Origin: SIG480 sp045539475
GTDB lineage: Bacteria; Bacillota; Clostridia; Oscillospirales; JAAYXM01
Reading direction: 5' to 3'
Assembly: GCA_045539475.1 (NCBI GenBank)
Contig: JAZQFJ010000053.1
Span: 62,001-126,000 of the forward strand
Length of the DNA: 64,000 nucleotides
The notes under the pieces are model-generated. The model saw only the letters and a list, made by a program, of their open reading frames with translations. It did no database searches and was not told the origin of the DNA. Below, in pieces: positions 6,333 to 15,677 of the stretch (the first letter of the stretch is position 1; the number at the start of each line of letters is the position of its first letter). The translations under genes and the position numbers were made by a program.

Positions 6333-8234
6333 ATGAGCATAACGCTTGGTATACTCGCACATGTCGATGCGGGCAAAACAACGCTTTCCGAGCGGATTTT
6401 ATACCACACAAATACCATCCGCACGTTCGGGCGTGTGGATGACGGTCAGTCCTGCCTTGACTGGAGCGAGATTGAGCGTGAGCGCGGGATAACTGTGTTT
6501 TCCGATGCGGCGCGGATAGAGCATGGCGGGCGCATGTTTACGCTCATCGACACTCCCGGTCACTCCGATTTTTCCGCAGAAACCGAGCGCGCAATATCGG
6601 TCATGGATTATGCGCTTCTTGTTGTAAGCGCGGTGGAGGGAGTGCAGAGCCATACGGAGACCGTGTGGCGGCTTTTGCGGGAATATAATGTACCCACCTT
6701 CTTTTTTATAAACAAAGCTGATCTTGCAACTGCGGATGTTCCCGGTGCGCTCCGGGATATTCACGCTCGATTAAGCCGTGATGTGATTGACTTTTCTTCT
6801 GATTTTTCGGAAGAGCTTGCCGAGCGGGACGAGGCGTTTTTTGATGAATTTATGGAGAAGGGAAGCGTTGAGCTTTCCGACACCGTGAGGCGGCTTGTGA
6901 AGGACGGGAAAATATTTCCGTGCTGGCAGGGCTCGGCACTGCGCGATGAGAATATAGGTGCATTGATTTCGGGTATAATGTCAATTGCAGAGGAAAACGA
7001 AGAAAGCGATACCTTTTGCGGCGTGTGCTATAAAATTCGTCGTCGCGGGGACAAGCGCCTTGCATATATAAAAGTACGGTCGGGAACGCTGTCTGTGAAG
7101 GATCGTGTGGAAACACACGTTGGAGAAAGAAAAATTGACGAGCTGTATTTTCCGAACGGAGAGAAGCTTGTTCCCGAAAAATGCGCACGCAGCGGAGATA
7201 TCTGTGTTGTTTCAGGTCTGTCTGATGTGCGTGCAGGTGATGTTATCGGTAAGGATGCCGCGAGGAAGGAATTTAAAACCGCACCCGTTTTTTCTGCCCG
7301 TGTGATTTATGATAAAAAGCAAACAACGCGCGAGATTCTTGAGAAGCTTAAGATTTTAGAGGATGAGGAAAACACGCTTTCCGTAAGGTACACGGAAAGC
7401 CTTGGTGAAATCTCAATCGGCGTGATGGGACGAATAAGCCTGCAGGTAATTGCGTATGAGTTCCGGCGTCGCTTCGGGATTGATATTTCGTTTGACACAC
7501 CGCGTGTTGTGTTCCGCGAGACGGTGAAAAGCTCTGTTGTGGGATACGGGCATTTTGAACCCTTGCGCCACTATGCAGAGGTTCACATCCGCATTGACCC
7601 CGCACCGCGCGGGAGCGGAATTAGCTTTTGCAGCGAGCTTTCCGGTGATGTGCTTTCTCCGGACACGCAACGGCTTGTGAAAACGCATATTTTTGAAAAG
7701 GCACACAAGGGCGTGCTTACCGGATCCGACATATGCGATGTCCGGTTTGTCCTCGTAAACGGTGCAACGCATGAAAAGCACACCGAGGGCGGGGATATCC
7801 GCGAGGCGACATACCGTGCAATACGTCAGGGGCTTATGCGGGCGGAGAGCATTTTGCTTGAGCCGATATACAGCTTCACGGCAAGGAGCGACATTTCGCT
7901 TTCCGGAAAAATTATGGCAGATGTCCGCAAAATGGGCGGAAGCTTTTCTCCGCCGGAAATTGACGGAGAGGTTGCAATAACACGCGGCAGAGCACCGGCA
8001 AGATTCCTTGGGGATTATGCCGAAGAGCTGATAACGCAAAGCGGCGGCAGAGCGAGCCTTGCGCTTGCGTTTGACGGCTATGAGCCGTGCGCGGAGGCGG
8101 AGGAGATAGCTCGGGAAATTTCCTATAATCCGGAAGCAGACCTTGAAAACACGCCGGATTCCGTTTTCTGTGCAAAGGGCGCGGGATTTAACGTGAAGTG
8201 GCATGATGTAGAAAAATATATACATTGCAAGTGA
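6333..8234 (+). CDS. TetM/TetO-like ribosomal-protection GTPase (EF-G family)
   Basis: A 633-residue translational GTPase. Ribosomal-protection proteins of this size bind the ribosome like EF-G and release tetracycline. All G motifs are present: AHVDAGKTT (P-loop, residues 9-17), ERERGIT (switch I), DTPGHSDF, NKAD and GSAL. Domain II, III, IV and EF-G C-terminal segments follow, for a length matching Tet(M) (about 640) rather than EF-G (about 690). GAGGTGA precedes the ATG. It has its own promoter and no mobile-element neighbours. It is clearly diverged from Tet(M), Tet(O) and Tet(W), so resistance is not guaranteed; it may be a chromosomal relative with another ribosome function. Confidence 0.85.
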   Translation: MSITLGILAHVDAGKTTLSERILYHTNTIRTFGRVDDGQSCLDWSEIERERGITVFSDAARIEHGGRMFTLIDTPGHSDFSAETERAISVMDYALLVVSAVEGVQSHTETVWRLLREYNVPTFFFINKADLATADVPGALRDIHARLSRDVIDFSSDFSEELAERDEAFFDEFMEKGSVELSDTVRRLVKDGKIFPCWQGSALRDENIGALISGIMSIAEENEESDTFCGVCYKIRRRGDKRLAYIKVRSGTLSVKDRVETHVGERKIDELYFPNGEKLVPEKCARSGDICVVSGLSDVRAGDVIGKDAARKEFKTAPVFSARVIYDKKQTTREILEKLKILEDEENTLSVRYTESLGEISIGVMGRISLQVIAYEFRRRFGIDISFDTPRVVFRETVKSSVVGYGHFEPLRHYAEVHIRIDPAPRGSGISFCSELSGDVLSPDTQRLVKTHIFEKAHKGVLTGSDICDVRFVLVNGATHEKHTEGGDIREATYRAIRQGLMRAESILLEPIYSFTARSDISLSGKIMADVRKMGGSFSPPEIDGEVAITRGRAPARFLGDYAEELITQSGGRASLALAFDGYEPCAEAEEIAREISYNPEADLENTPDSVFCAKGAGFNVKWHDVEKYIHCK

Positions 8235-8326
8235 CAAAATGACATAAAAAGCGTTACTTTTTGCTATTTATAAAGTGCCTGTTATGGTATACAATAGATA
8301 ATACATTACTATACGGCGGTGAATTT

Positions 8327-9496
8327 ATGGAAAAGCTTATTGATTCTTTTTATGAGTTGTTCGGAAAGCGTGACGGTGTTTCCGTGTACAGTGCGCCGGG
8401 CCGCGTTGAACTTGGTGGCAATCATACCGACCATCAGCGCGGGTGCGTGCTTGCGGCAGGGGTGAACCTTGATATGCGCGCTGCGGCGGCAAAAAACGGA
8501 GAAGCGCTTATCCGTGTTAAGAGCGAGGGATATCCGTTAATCGAGATTGACCTTGCGGATTTATCGGTGCGTGAAGAGGACAAAAACACAACCTCCGCAC
8601 TCGTTCGCGGTGTTGCCGATGCGTTTTCAAAGCGCGGGAAAGATGTCTGCGGTGCGGATATGTACATCGTGTCCGATGTTCTGCGCGGGTCCGGGCTTTC
8701 AAGCTCCGCGGCGTGTGAGGTGCTTGTCGCAACGGCTCTTTCGGATATTTGCGGCGCGGGATTTGATGCCGTGGAGATTGCCGAGATAGGTCAGTATGCA
8801 GAGACGGTGCATTTCGGAAAGCCAAGCGGGCTTATGGACCAGACGGCAAGCTCCGTCGGCGGCATAGTTGCGATTGACTTTGGCGAGAGTCCTGCTAAAA
8901 TAGAAAAGATAGAATGTGATCTCAAAGCGCACGGCTATGACCTTGTTATAATTGATGCGGGTGCGGATCATGCCGACCTTACGGCGGAATATGCAAGCAT
9001 TCCCGCAGAGATGAAAAGCGTTGCAAAGCTTTTCGGAAAGGAAGTTCTTTCTGAGGTTGAGGAGAGTGAGTTTTACTCGCGCATTGCAGAAATAAGGCGT
9101 GATGTAGGCGACCGTGCAATACTGCGCGCGGTGCACTTTTTTTCGGAAAATCTGCGTGCCGTGCGTGAGGCAGAATGTCTGCGCAACGGTGACTTTGAGG
9201 GTTTTTTAAAGCTTGTTGCGGAGTCAGGCAACTCGTCGTTTAAATACCTGCAGAACATCTATGTTTCAGGAAGCGTTCGAGATCAGGCAATGGCATATGC
9301 GCTTGCCGTGTGCGAAAAGCTTCTTTCCGGACGTGGTGCAGTGCGTATTCAGGGCGGAGGCTTCGGCGGCACGCTTGAGGCGTTTGTGCCGTGTGACATG
9401 ACGGAAAGCTTCTGCGCGGGCGTTGATAATATGATAGGAAAAGATATGTATAAGGTTCTCACCGTTCGTAAATACGGTGGAATGAAGATTGGATAA
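8327..9496 (+). CDS. galK: Galactokinase
   Basis: A 389-residue GHMP-family kinase that phosphorylates galactose at C1, the first Leloir step. The galactose signature appears near residue 20 as GRVELGGNHTDH, with the key Asn/His/Asp positions kept although GEHTDY is the commoner form. The ATP-binding loop GSGLSSSAA is near residue 122 and the C-terminal GGGFGG motif near residue 343. The start at 8327 follows GGCGGTGA; an in-frame ATG at 8261 lacks a ribosome site. galE begins 14 bases after the stop and galT follows, so the three genes form a compact galKET operon. Confidence 0.93.
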   Translation: MEKLIDSFYELFGKRDGVSVYSAPGRVELGGNHTDHQRGCVLAAGVNLDMRAAAAKNGEALIRVKSEGYPLIEIDLADLSVREEDKNTTSALVRGVADAFSKRGKDVCGADMYIVSDVLRGSGLSSSAACEVLVATALSDICGAGFDAVEIAEIGQYAETVHFGKPSGLMDQTASSVGGIVAIDFGESPAKIEKIECDLKAHGYDLVIIDAGADHADLTAEYASIPAEMKSVAKLFGKEVLSEVEESEFYSRIAEIRRDVGDRAILRAVHFFSENLRAVREAECLRNGDFEGFLKLVAESGNSSFKYLQNIYVSGSVRDQAMAYALAVCEKLLSGRGAVRIQGGGFGGTLEAFVPCDMTESFCAGVDNMIGKDMYKVLTVRKYGGMKIG

Positions 9497-9510
9497 GGAG
9501 GCTGAAAGAT

Positions 9511-10503
9511 ATGAAAATTGCAGTGCTTGGCGGTGCGGGGTATATCGGATCGCACACCGTTCGCGGGCTTGTTGAGCGCGGCCACGCGGTAACGGTTATA
9601 GATAACCTTCAAACGGGATATCTCGCGTCTGTCCACGAGGGTGCGGAGTTTTTAAAGGGAGATATCCGGGATAAGGAGTTTTTGAGAGGTGCGTTCTGCG
9701 GTGCGGGCTTTGATGCCGTAATTCACTTTGCCGCATGCTCACTTGTGGGCGAGAGCGTAACAGATCCGCTGAAATACTATAACAACAACGTCGGCGGGGC
9801 AATAACTCTGCTCGAGGTTATGGTTGAGGCAGGAATTGACAAGATTGTGTTCTCATCCACTGCGGCAACCTACGGTGAGCCGGAAAGAGTGCCGATTCTC
9901 GAGGACGACAGAACGTGCCCGACAAATCCGTACGGAGAGACGAAGCTTGCTATGGAAAAAATGTTCAAGTGGGCGGGCAATGCCCACGGCATACGCTTTG
10001 TGTCGCTCCGCTATTTCAACGCCTGCGGTGCGGACGCGAGCGGTAATATAGGAGAGGCGCACAATCCGGAATCACACCTCATTCCGCTTATTCTTCAGGT
10101 ACCCAACGGAAAGCGTGAGGCGATATATGTTTTCGGTGACGATTATGACACGAAGGACGGAACGTGCGTGCGCGACTACATCCACGTTACGGACTTGTCC
10201 GATGCTCATATTCTTGCCGTAGAGTATCTTGAAAATGGGGGAAAAAGCGATATCTTCAACCTCGGCAACGGTGTGGGCTTCACCGTGCGCGAGGTTATCG
10301 AGAGTGCCCGCCGCGTTACGGGGCATCCGATACCGGAGATTGTTTCCCCGCGCCGCGCGGGAGATCCGGCACGGCTTATCGCATCAAGTGACAAGGCACG
10401 CAAGATTCTCGGGTGGAACCCGAAGCACGCCGACCTTGATGAGATTGTCGGCTCTGCGTGGAACTGGCACAAAACGCATCCGGAGGGATATAATAATGCC
10501 TGA
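9511..10503 (+). CDS. galE: UDP-glucose 4-epimerase
   Basis: A 330-residue NAD-dependent short-chain epimerase that interconverts UDP-galactose and UDP-glucose. The nucleotide-binding loop GGAGYIGSH sits at residues 7-15. The catalytic Ser is in SSTAATYGE, and the Tyr-x3-Lys pair is in YGETK near residue 149. NACGAD and the C-terminal PRRAGDPA segment are typical of GalE. AAGGAGG precedes the ATG. It is the middle gene of galKET. A hairpin covers its stop codon before galT. A more distant epimerase is encoded at 53318. Confidence 0.95.
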   Translation: MKIAVLGGAGYIGSHTVRGLVERGHAVTVIDNLQTGYLASVHEGAEFLKGDIRDKEFLRGAFCGAGFDAVIHFAACSLVGESVTDPLKYYNNNVGGAITLLEVMVEAGIDKIVFSSTAATYGEPERVPILEDDRTCPTNPYGETKLAMEKMFKWAGNAHGIRFVSLRYFNACGADASGNIGEAHNPESHLIPLILQVPNGKREAIYVFGDDYDTKDGTCVRDYIHVTDLSDAHILAVEYLENGGKSDIFNLGNGVGFTVREVIESARRVTGHPIPEIVSPRRAGDPARLIASSDKARKILGWNPKHADLDEIVGSAWNWHKTHPEGYNNA

Positions 10504-10517
10504 ACAGAGTTCAGGCA
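10497..10517 (+). repeat. Hairpin between galE and galT
   Basis: TGCCTGAA (10497-10504) pairs perfectly with TTCAGGCA (10510-10517) across the galE stop codon. There is no T-tract, so it may be a processing or partial-attenuation site rather than a full terminator. Confidence 0.6.
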
Positions 10518-10542
10518 ATGAGAAATGAGGAATTGGAGATTA

Positions 10543-12027
10543 ATGAGTGTATATTCGGATATAAATGCGCTGGTTTTATATGCCATGGAGCGGGAGCTTA
10601 TTTCACCGCTTGATGAAACGTATATAAAAAACCAACTGATTGATATTCTCGGTCTTTCGGAATTTAAAGAAGCGGACGCGGCGGAAAAAGAGCTTGAAGA
10701 AATTCTTACCTCGCTGTGCGATTTTGCCGTAAGCAAAGGGATAATAGAGGATACGCAGACCGAGCGCGACCTTTTCGACACGCGCATAATGGGCGTGCTC
10801 ACGCCACGGCCGTCGGAGGTTATTTCAAAGTTCTGCGAGATGTATCTTGAAAGCCCGGAGTGCGCGACCGACTGGTACTATAATTTCTCGCAGGATACTG
10901 ATTATATCCGGCGTTACAGAATAGCTCGGGATATGAAGTGGACAGCGGAGACGGAGTATGGCACGCTTGACATCACGATAAACCTTGCAAAGCCGGAAAA
11001 GGATCCGCGCGCAATTGCCGCGGCAAAAAATGCGCCCAAAGCCGGATATCCTGCGTGTGCGCTGTGCGCAGAGAGTGAGGGGTATGCCGGAAGACTTGAT
11101 TTTCCGGCAAGGCAGAACCACAGGATCGTGCCGATAGAGGTAAACGGCGAGCTCTGGAAGTTTCAGTATTCACCGTATGTTTACTATAACGAGCATTGCA
11201 TTGCGCTGAATTCTGTTCACGTTCCGATGAAGATTGACGATACGGTTTTCGAAAAGCTTCTGTCCTTTATTGATGTTTTCCCGCATTATTTCATCGGCTC
11301 AAATGCGGATCTTCCGATTGTCGGAGGATCAATCCTTTCCCACGAGCATTTTCAGGGAGGACGATATACCTTCGCGATGGAGCGCGCACCCGTGGAAAAG
11401 GAGTACACCGTGCCGGGGTTTGAGGATGTAACGGTCGGGCGCGTGAAGTGGCCGATGTCGGTTATCCGCCTTGCCTGCGAGGACAAAGAGAGAATCTCTG
11501 CTCTTGCCGCGCGCATACTCGGTGCGTGGCGTGAATATACTGACGAAGAGGCATATATATTTGCGTATACGGATAATGTTCCGCACAATACAATAACGCC
11601 GATTGCAAGGCGGCGCGGTGAGATGTATGAGCTTGATCTCGTTTTGCGTAATAACATCACAAACGACGAGCATCCGCTTGGGGTTTATCATCCGCATAAA
11701 GAGCTTCACCATATAAAGCGCGAGAACATAGGACTTATTGAGGTGATGGGGCTTGCCGTGCTTCCGTCACGCCTGAAAAAGGAGATTAGTCTTATGTGTG
11801 AGTACGCAAAGGCGGGGCGCGATTTCTCGGAGTGTGAAGAAATTGAAAAGCACGCCGCGTGGGCACGGGAGATATTGCCGGAAAAGCCTGCGGATATGAG
11901 CTTCCTTGAATACTTCAAGCAGGAAATAGGCAAGGTTTTTGCCGAGGTTCTTGCGTGCGCGGGCGTGTTCTCGCGTGATGAAAAAGGAATGGCGGCGTTT
12001 GATAAGTTTATCGGAACCGTAAGGTAA
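10543..12027 (+). CDS. galT: Galactose-1-phosphate uridylyltransferase, class II
   Basis: A 494-residue enzyme that exchanges UMP between UDP-glucose and galactose-1-phosphate. Its length and sequence match the Firmicutes class II family rather than the 350-residue class I enzyme of E. coli. Segments such as FPARQNH, KFQYSPYVYYNEHC and SHEHFQGGRYTF, in which the His pair and Gln belong to the active centre, are visible at roughly residues 190-285. The ATG at 10543 has GGAG upstream; the ATG at 10525 does not. It is last in galKET, with the GH25 gene 24 bases on. Confidence 0.93.
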   Translation: MSVYSDINALVLYAMERELISPLDETYIKNQLIDILGLSEFKEADAAEKELEEILTSLCDFAVSKGIIEDTQTERDLFDTRIMGVLTPRPSEVISKFCEMYLESPECATDWYYNFSQDTDYIRRYRIARDMKWTAETEYGTLDITINLAKPEKDPRAIAAAKNAPKAGYPACALCAESEGYAGRLDFPARQNHRIVPIEVNGELWKFQYSPYVYYNEHCIALNSVHVPMKIDDTVFEKLLSFIDVFPHYFIGSNADLPIVGGSILSHEHFQGGRYTFAMERAPVEKEYTVPGFEDVTVGRVKWPMSVIRLACEDKERISALAARILGAWREYTDEEAYIFAYTDNVPHNTITPIARRRGEMYELDLVLRNNITNDEHPLGVYHPHKELHHIKRENIGLIEVMGLAVLPSRLKKEISLMCEYAKAGRDFSECEEIEKHAAWAREILPEKPADMSFLEYFKQEIGKVFAEVLACAGVFSRDEKGMAAFDKFIGTVR

Positions 12028-12051
12028 AAAACTCATTGAAAAGAGAGAAGA

Positions 12052-12780
12052 ATGCAAAGACATAAGCTGACACAGCGGATTATAATCGCCGTGCTGTTTT
12101 TTGCACTGGCGATATGCGGAATAACCATACGTTTAAGCAGTCGCGCACGGGAGCGTTTTCCCGTGCGCGGCGTTGACGTGTCCTCATATCAGGGATATAT
12201 TGACTGGAATGAGATTGAAGAGAGCGATATTGACTTTGCATTTATAAAGGCGACTGAGGGAAGAACCTTCCGTGACAAGATGTTTCGTGATAACATTGAA
12301 AACATTGCAGACACCGGTATTGCCGCAGGTGCGTATCATTTTATGAGCTTTGAAAGCAGCGGCGAGGCTCAGGCGGAAAACTTCATTTCGGCGGTGGATG
12401 CCGATAAAATAACACTTCCGCCCGTTATTGACCTTGAGCTTTACGGGGAATACAACGACAAGCCGCCGTCAGCAGCATATGTTCGCGGGATACTTGATAC
12501 GATGATTGAGATGTTGTATGATGAATACGGAGTTTATCCGATTATCTATACCAACCGCCGCGCGTATTCGCTGTATGTTTCCGGAGAGTATCGCAACTGC
12601 GATATATGGCTGTGTGACCTTGTGAAGGAGCCGGCTTTGCCCGATGGGCGAGAGTGGACCTTCTGGCAGTATTCACACACAGAAATCCTTCCCGGATATG
12701 ACGGTGAGGAAGAGCACATAGATATGAATATCTTCAATGGCTCGCGCTCGGAGTTCCGGAGATATATAAAACGAAAATAA
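12052..12780 (+). CDS. GH25 lysozyme-like muramidase, membrane anchored
   Basis: A 242-residue glycoside hydrolase family 25 protein that would cut the glycan strands of peptidoglycan outside the cell. A single N-terminal transmembrane or uncleaved signal segment spans residues 9-27. The catalytic domain follows directly: GVDVSSYQG (Asp after Gly-Val), FAFIKATEG, GAYHF, and PVIDLELYG carrying the catalytic acid region. The end, QYSHTEILPGY then IDMNIFNG, is typical. There is no wall-binding repeat. It lies 24 bases after galT and is probably co-transcribed, although a role in galactose metabolism is not expected. Confidence 0.88.
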   Translation: MQRHKLTQRIIIAVLFFALAICGITIRLSSRARERFPVRGVDVSSYQGYIDWNEIEESDIDFAFIKATEGRTFRDKMFRDNIENIADTGIAAGAYHFMSFESSGEAQAENFISAVDADKITLPPVIDLELYGEYNDKPPSAAYVRGILDTMIEMLYDEYGVYPIIYTNRRAYSLYVSGEYRNCDIWLCDLVKEPALPDGREWTFWQYSHTEILPGYDGEEEHIDMNIFNGSRSEFRRYIKRK

Positions 12781-12782
12781 GA

Positions 12783-12817
12783 AAACTCCTCCATCTGTAC
12801 ATCGGGTGGAGGAGTTT
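12783..12817. terminator. Bidirectional terminator
   Basis: An 11-bp stem, AAACTCCTCCA with TGGAGGAGTTT, sits between convergent genes. The T-run is better on the minus strand (TTTTCTTATTTT). Confidence 0.75.
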
Positions 12818-12828
12818 GTAGTTCTTAG

Positions 12829-13392
12829 CTAAGCCGTGATTCTTTTGATAAACACCGAAAGACGTTTGTAAAGCAGGACAGTTACGGTGCTAACGGCAAG
12901 TGTTTTTATTGCGTTGAATGCCGTTACATACCAGAAGACTTCAGAAAAAACGGATGCCGCGCTCTGTCCCATATAAAGCGGGAAAACAACAAAGCGGTTT
13001 GCAATAAGCGCCGCGCCGGTTCCGATAAAGCACGCAAGAACGAGCGTAAGGATAACGGTTTTAAGTCCTTTTTTGTATTTGTACACGCTGCACGGCACAA
13101 TAATATATGCGATTGTGACAAGCGCATTTGCAACCTGTCCTGCGCCGCCGCTCGTTGTACCGATAAGGCACAGAAGCTCTTTGAGCACACAGGCAATAAT
13201 GCCGGAAAGCGGGCCGAAGAGGAAGCCGGTAAGAAGGATGAAAACGTTGCCGAAATCAAGCTTTAAATACGGCGTTGCGGGAAATACCGGAAATTCAAAA
13301 AGGCTTATTACATAGCTTAGTGCAACAAACAGCCCGATGATTACCATTTTTCTCGTGGTAAATGTTTTTTTATTCTGGTTTATTGTGTTCAT
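12829..13392 (-). CDS. ECF transporter S component, RibU-like
   Basis: A 187-residue membrane protein with about six hydrophobic helices. It is the substrate-binding subunit of an energy-coupling-factor vitamin transporter, which borrows a shared EcfAA'T module not encoded here. The segment FPVFPATPYLKLDFGN, then LTGFLFGPLSG, resembles the riboflavin-binding RibU subgroup (FP-x-P-x-LK-x-D motif). A GAGGTGA ribosome site precedes the start. It is second in a two-gene operon behind a DUF5050-like protein, 19 bases apart. No FMN riboswitch is visible upstream, so riboflavin is likely but not proven as substrate. Confidence 0.8.
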   Translation of the reverse strand: MNTINQNKKTFTTRKMVIIGLFVALSYVISLFEFPVFPATPYLKLDFGNVFILLTGFLFGPLSGIIACVLKELLCLIGTTSGGAGQVANALVTIAYIIVPCSVYKYKKGLKTVILTLVLACFIGTGAALIANRFVVFPLYMGQSAASVFSEVFWYVTAFNAIKTLAVSTVTVLLYKRLSVFIKRITA

Positions 13393-13411
13393 GGAAGGTC
13401 ACCTCATAAAG

Positions 13412-14704
13412 TCAGTTCAGGCACTCTTTACCCGTGCCGTCTTTTTTTATTCTGTAAAGCTTTTTGTCGTTGTAGTCGCTGAAATAATAGAGATATTCGC
13501 CATCAGCGGAGAGATTGTTCGCGCCGTCGCTGCAGAGCTTTATCGCATCGCTTCCATCCTCGTTCATGCGGATGATTGAGCCGTTGTCGGCAAAGTCAAC
13601 AAAGAAAACGTATCCGTCGGAAACATTGATGTAGCCCGAGCGGGAGTTATTAAGCGGTTCATACACCGAGCCGTCCGCTGTCAAGCGCCAGATGTTAAGC
13701 TCGTCGTTGCCTTGCCTGAAATAAAGATTGTTGTCATAACCGGAAACGAAGTATACTGACTCATATCCCATAAGCGTTTTGCTTTTGCCGTCGAGAGAAA
13801 GACGATAGAAGTTTGCCTCATCGTTGCGGTCGTTGATGTAGAGGTTTGTTCCGTAACAGTAAAGCATCTCCGTGGAGATATCTGAAAGCTGAGTGAGGTT
13901 TTTGCCGTTTGTGTCCATACTGTATACGCGGCACTCCTCGTTCCAGTTGATGAAGTACATCTTATCGCCTATTACGATAAGGTTTGTTGCCATAACGTCT
14001 GCCACGCGTGTGTGCTCCGAGCCGTCAAGCTTCATTTTGAATATCGAATAATCACGGGCTTTATCAACAAAGTAGAGCCAGTCTCCGACAATGTTGAGAG
14101 CGGAAACATTTCCATCGCATAAAAGCGTGCTCTTTCCGTCGCGCAGCGCGAAGAGAGAATTGCCCTTTGCGATATCACAGTAGAAAACTGTGTCGTCGGC
14201 AAAGGCGAGAACGCCGCCGCTTGAAAGGTTGCCCATGGTGTTTCCGATAGCAAGCGGGGTTGCGCTTGTTCTGTCGTATGCAGCATTAAGATACTTGCGG
14301 CGAAGCTCCGTGTCATCAATATCCTCGATGAACGATAATGCCGAAATGCTGTCGCGGCTTTTAAAATATACGCCCATAAGCTTATCATAAAGCTCTGTGT
14401 CATCAGGTGAGTGCGTGATGGCCTGCTTTAAGCTGTCGGCGGCATTGTCGAAATCGCCCTTTTGTACGTATACGTCTGAAAGCTTTATTGCGGCGTCCCT
14501 GTTTGCACTGTCATCCTTAAGAATGCTCTTATAGGTGTTTGCCGCTTTTGTAAGCTTGCCTCTGTCTGTGAGAGCTTGCGCCGCGGCCTCTCGTTCTTGC
14601 ACAGAGCCGTCCGCCGGTGCAGTGGAAATAAATATAATTGTGAAAACTATCGCGGCAAGCAAAAGAATGCCTGCTGCCGTTCCGATGATAAGCTTTTTGC
14701 TCAT
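13412..14704 (-). CDS. Membrane-anchored TPR and DUF5050-like beta-propeller protein
   Basis: A 430-residue protein. Residues 4-27 form one transmembrane anchor, residues 35-120 look like two or three tetratricopeptide repeats (ANTYKSILKDD, AADSLKQAITHSPDD), and the rest consists of repeated strands with the pattern YF-D-N-D-x-x-IYR-x-D-G, as in DUF5050 propellers that face the outside. The ATG at 14704 has AAGGAG eleven bases upstream; the GTG at 14716 touches that site and is rejected. It is first in an operon with the RibU-like S component. A ligand-sensing or scaffolding role is possible but cannot be shown. Confidence 0.72.
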   Translation of the reverse strand: MSKKLIIGTAAGILLLAAIVFTIIFISTAPADGSVQEREAAAQALTDRGKLTKAANTYKSILKDDSANRDAAIKLSDVYVQKGDFDNAADSLKQAITHSPDDTELYDKLMGVYFKSRDSISALSFIEDIDDTELRRKYLNAAYDRTSATPLAIGNTMGNLSSGGVLAFADDTVFYCDIAKGNSLFALRDGKSTLLCDGNVSALNIVGDWLYFVDKARDYSIFKMKLDGSEHTRVADVMATNLIVIGDKMYFINWNEECRVYSMDTNGKNLTQLSDISTEMLYCYGTNLYINDRNDEANFYRLSLDGKSKTLMGYESVYFVSGYDNNLYFRQGNDELNIWRLTADGSVYEPLNNSRSGYINVSDGYVFFVDFADNGSIIRMNEDGSDAIKLCSDGANNLSADGEYLYYFSDYNDKKLYRIKKDGTGKECLN

Positions 14705-14853
14705 AGAATTATTCACTCCTTGATATAGCTTGTATTTAATTTTACACTATTTTCGCGCGCAAGTCCAGTGAATTATAAAAAAATATATCATATTTAAAAA
14801 TCGTAGAAAATCTTAAAACTCCGATAGGAAAAAAAGCGACAAAAAGGCTGTAA

Positions 14854-14884
14854 AGTTATATTCTTATTTTATAGGAATATAACT
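14854..14884 (+). promoter_or_regulatory. Perfect 10-bp inverted repeat before SIS operon
   Basis: AGTTATATTC (14854-14863) and GAATATAACT (14875-14884) are separated by 11 bases and abut the GGAGG ribosome site. It may be an operator or an mRNA hairpin controlling translation of the SIS pair. Confidence 0.5.
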
Positions 14885-14897
14885 GGAGGTTTTTGTT

Positions 14898-15650
14898 ATG
14901 TCAATAGCATCGGAATACCGTGACGGCGTTATAAAGCTTGTTACGGAAATCGCCGGCACTCAGGAAGAAAACATAAAGCGCGGCGCACGTCTTTGCGCAG
15001 ACGCAATTAAAAACGGGAGACTTATCAACGTAATCGGTCCGGGCGGTCACTCCAATATCGCCGTTGAAGAGGTTCTCTGGCGCGCGGGCGGCCTTGTCCA
15101 CGTAAATGCAATTCTTGATCCCGGAACAAACGTTATCCACGGCGCAAAGCGCTCCAACATCGTTGAGCGCACACCGGGATATGCAAAAGCGGTGTTTGAT
15201 TCTTACCGTCTCACCGAGGGGGACGTTCTTATAATCGTAAACGCTTACGGAATTAACTCAATGACGGTGGACAGCGCGCTCCTCTGCCGTGAGCGCGGGA
15301 TAAAGTCAATCGGAATCACGTCCACCTCATTTGCGCATACCGTGCCGAAGGATGCACCGAGCCGCCACCCGTCCGGGCAGAATTTGTCCGACCTTGTTGA
15401 TGTGTATATCGACAACCACCTGCCGCTCGGAGATGCAATAATCAAGCTTCCGGGGATGGAGCAGAAAATGGGCTCTACCTCTACATACGCAAACTGCTTC
15501 TCAATAAATCTGCTTATGATGCAGACGGCACAGGAGCTTCTCAACGACGGGATAACTCCCGCTGTATGGCAGAGTGCGAATATGCCGGACGGAGATAAGC
15601 TCAACAAGCGCTACGAGGATGAGCTTCTGCCGAGAATAAGACATCTCTAA
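14898..15650 (+). CDS. SIS-domain (phosphosugar-binding) protein 1
   Basis: A 250-residue sugar-isomerase-fold protein similar to the UPF0309 group. The phosphosugar loop is NVIGPGGHSNIAVEE (residues 46-60), followed by AGGLVHVNAILDPG. VLIIVNAYGINSMT near residue 115 forms the second strand-loop, and RHPSGQNLSDL near residue 155 contributes the characteristic His-Pro-Ser-Gly. Such proteins bind or isomerise amino-sugar phosphates or act as regulators of them. A close paralogue follows 27 bases downstream, so the pair may form a hetero-oligomer. The reaction cannot be named from sequence. Confidence 0.82.
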   Translation: MSIASEYRDGVIKLVTEIAGTQEENIKRGARLCADAIKNGRLINVIGPGGHSNIAVEEVLWRAGGLVHVNAILDPGTNVIHGAKRSNIVERTPGYAKAVFDSYRLTEGDVLIIVNAYGINSMTVDSALLCRERGIKSIGITSTSFAHTVPKDAPSRHPSGQNLSDLVDVYIDNHLPLGDAIIKLPGMEQKMGSTSTYANCFSINLLMMQTAQELLNDGITPAVWQSANMPDGDKLNKRYEDELLPRIRHL

Positions 15651-15677
15651 TATAAAAAAGTGAAGGAGAAATATAAA

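Noticed and set aside
5743..6411. 222-residue minus frame across the SGNH gene and its terminator
   Set aside because: It crosses two promoters and a terminator and is antisense to conserved blocks of the esterase and GTPase genes.
8261..8326. Longer galK start
   Set aside because: The in-frame ATG at 8261 has no ribosome site, and the added residues do not resemble galactokinase. GGCGGTGA favours 8327.
12829..14760. FMN or thiamine riboswitch upstream of the ECF operon
   Set aside because: The leader is under about 50 bases and holds no conserved riboswitch boxes.
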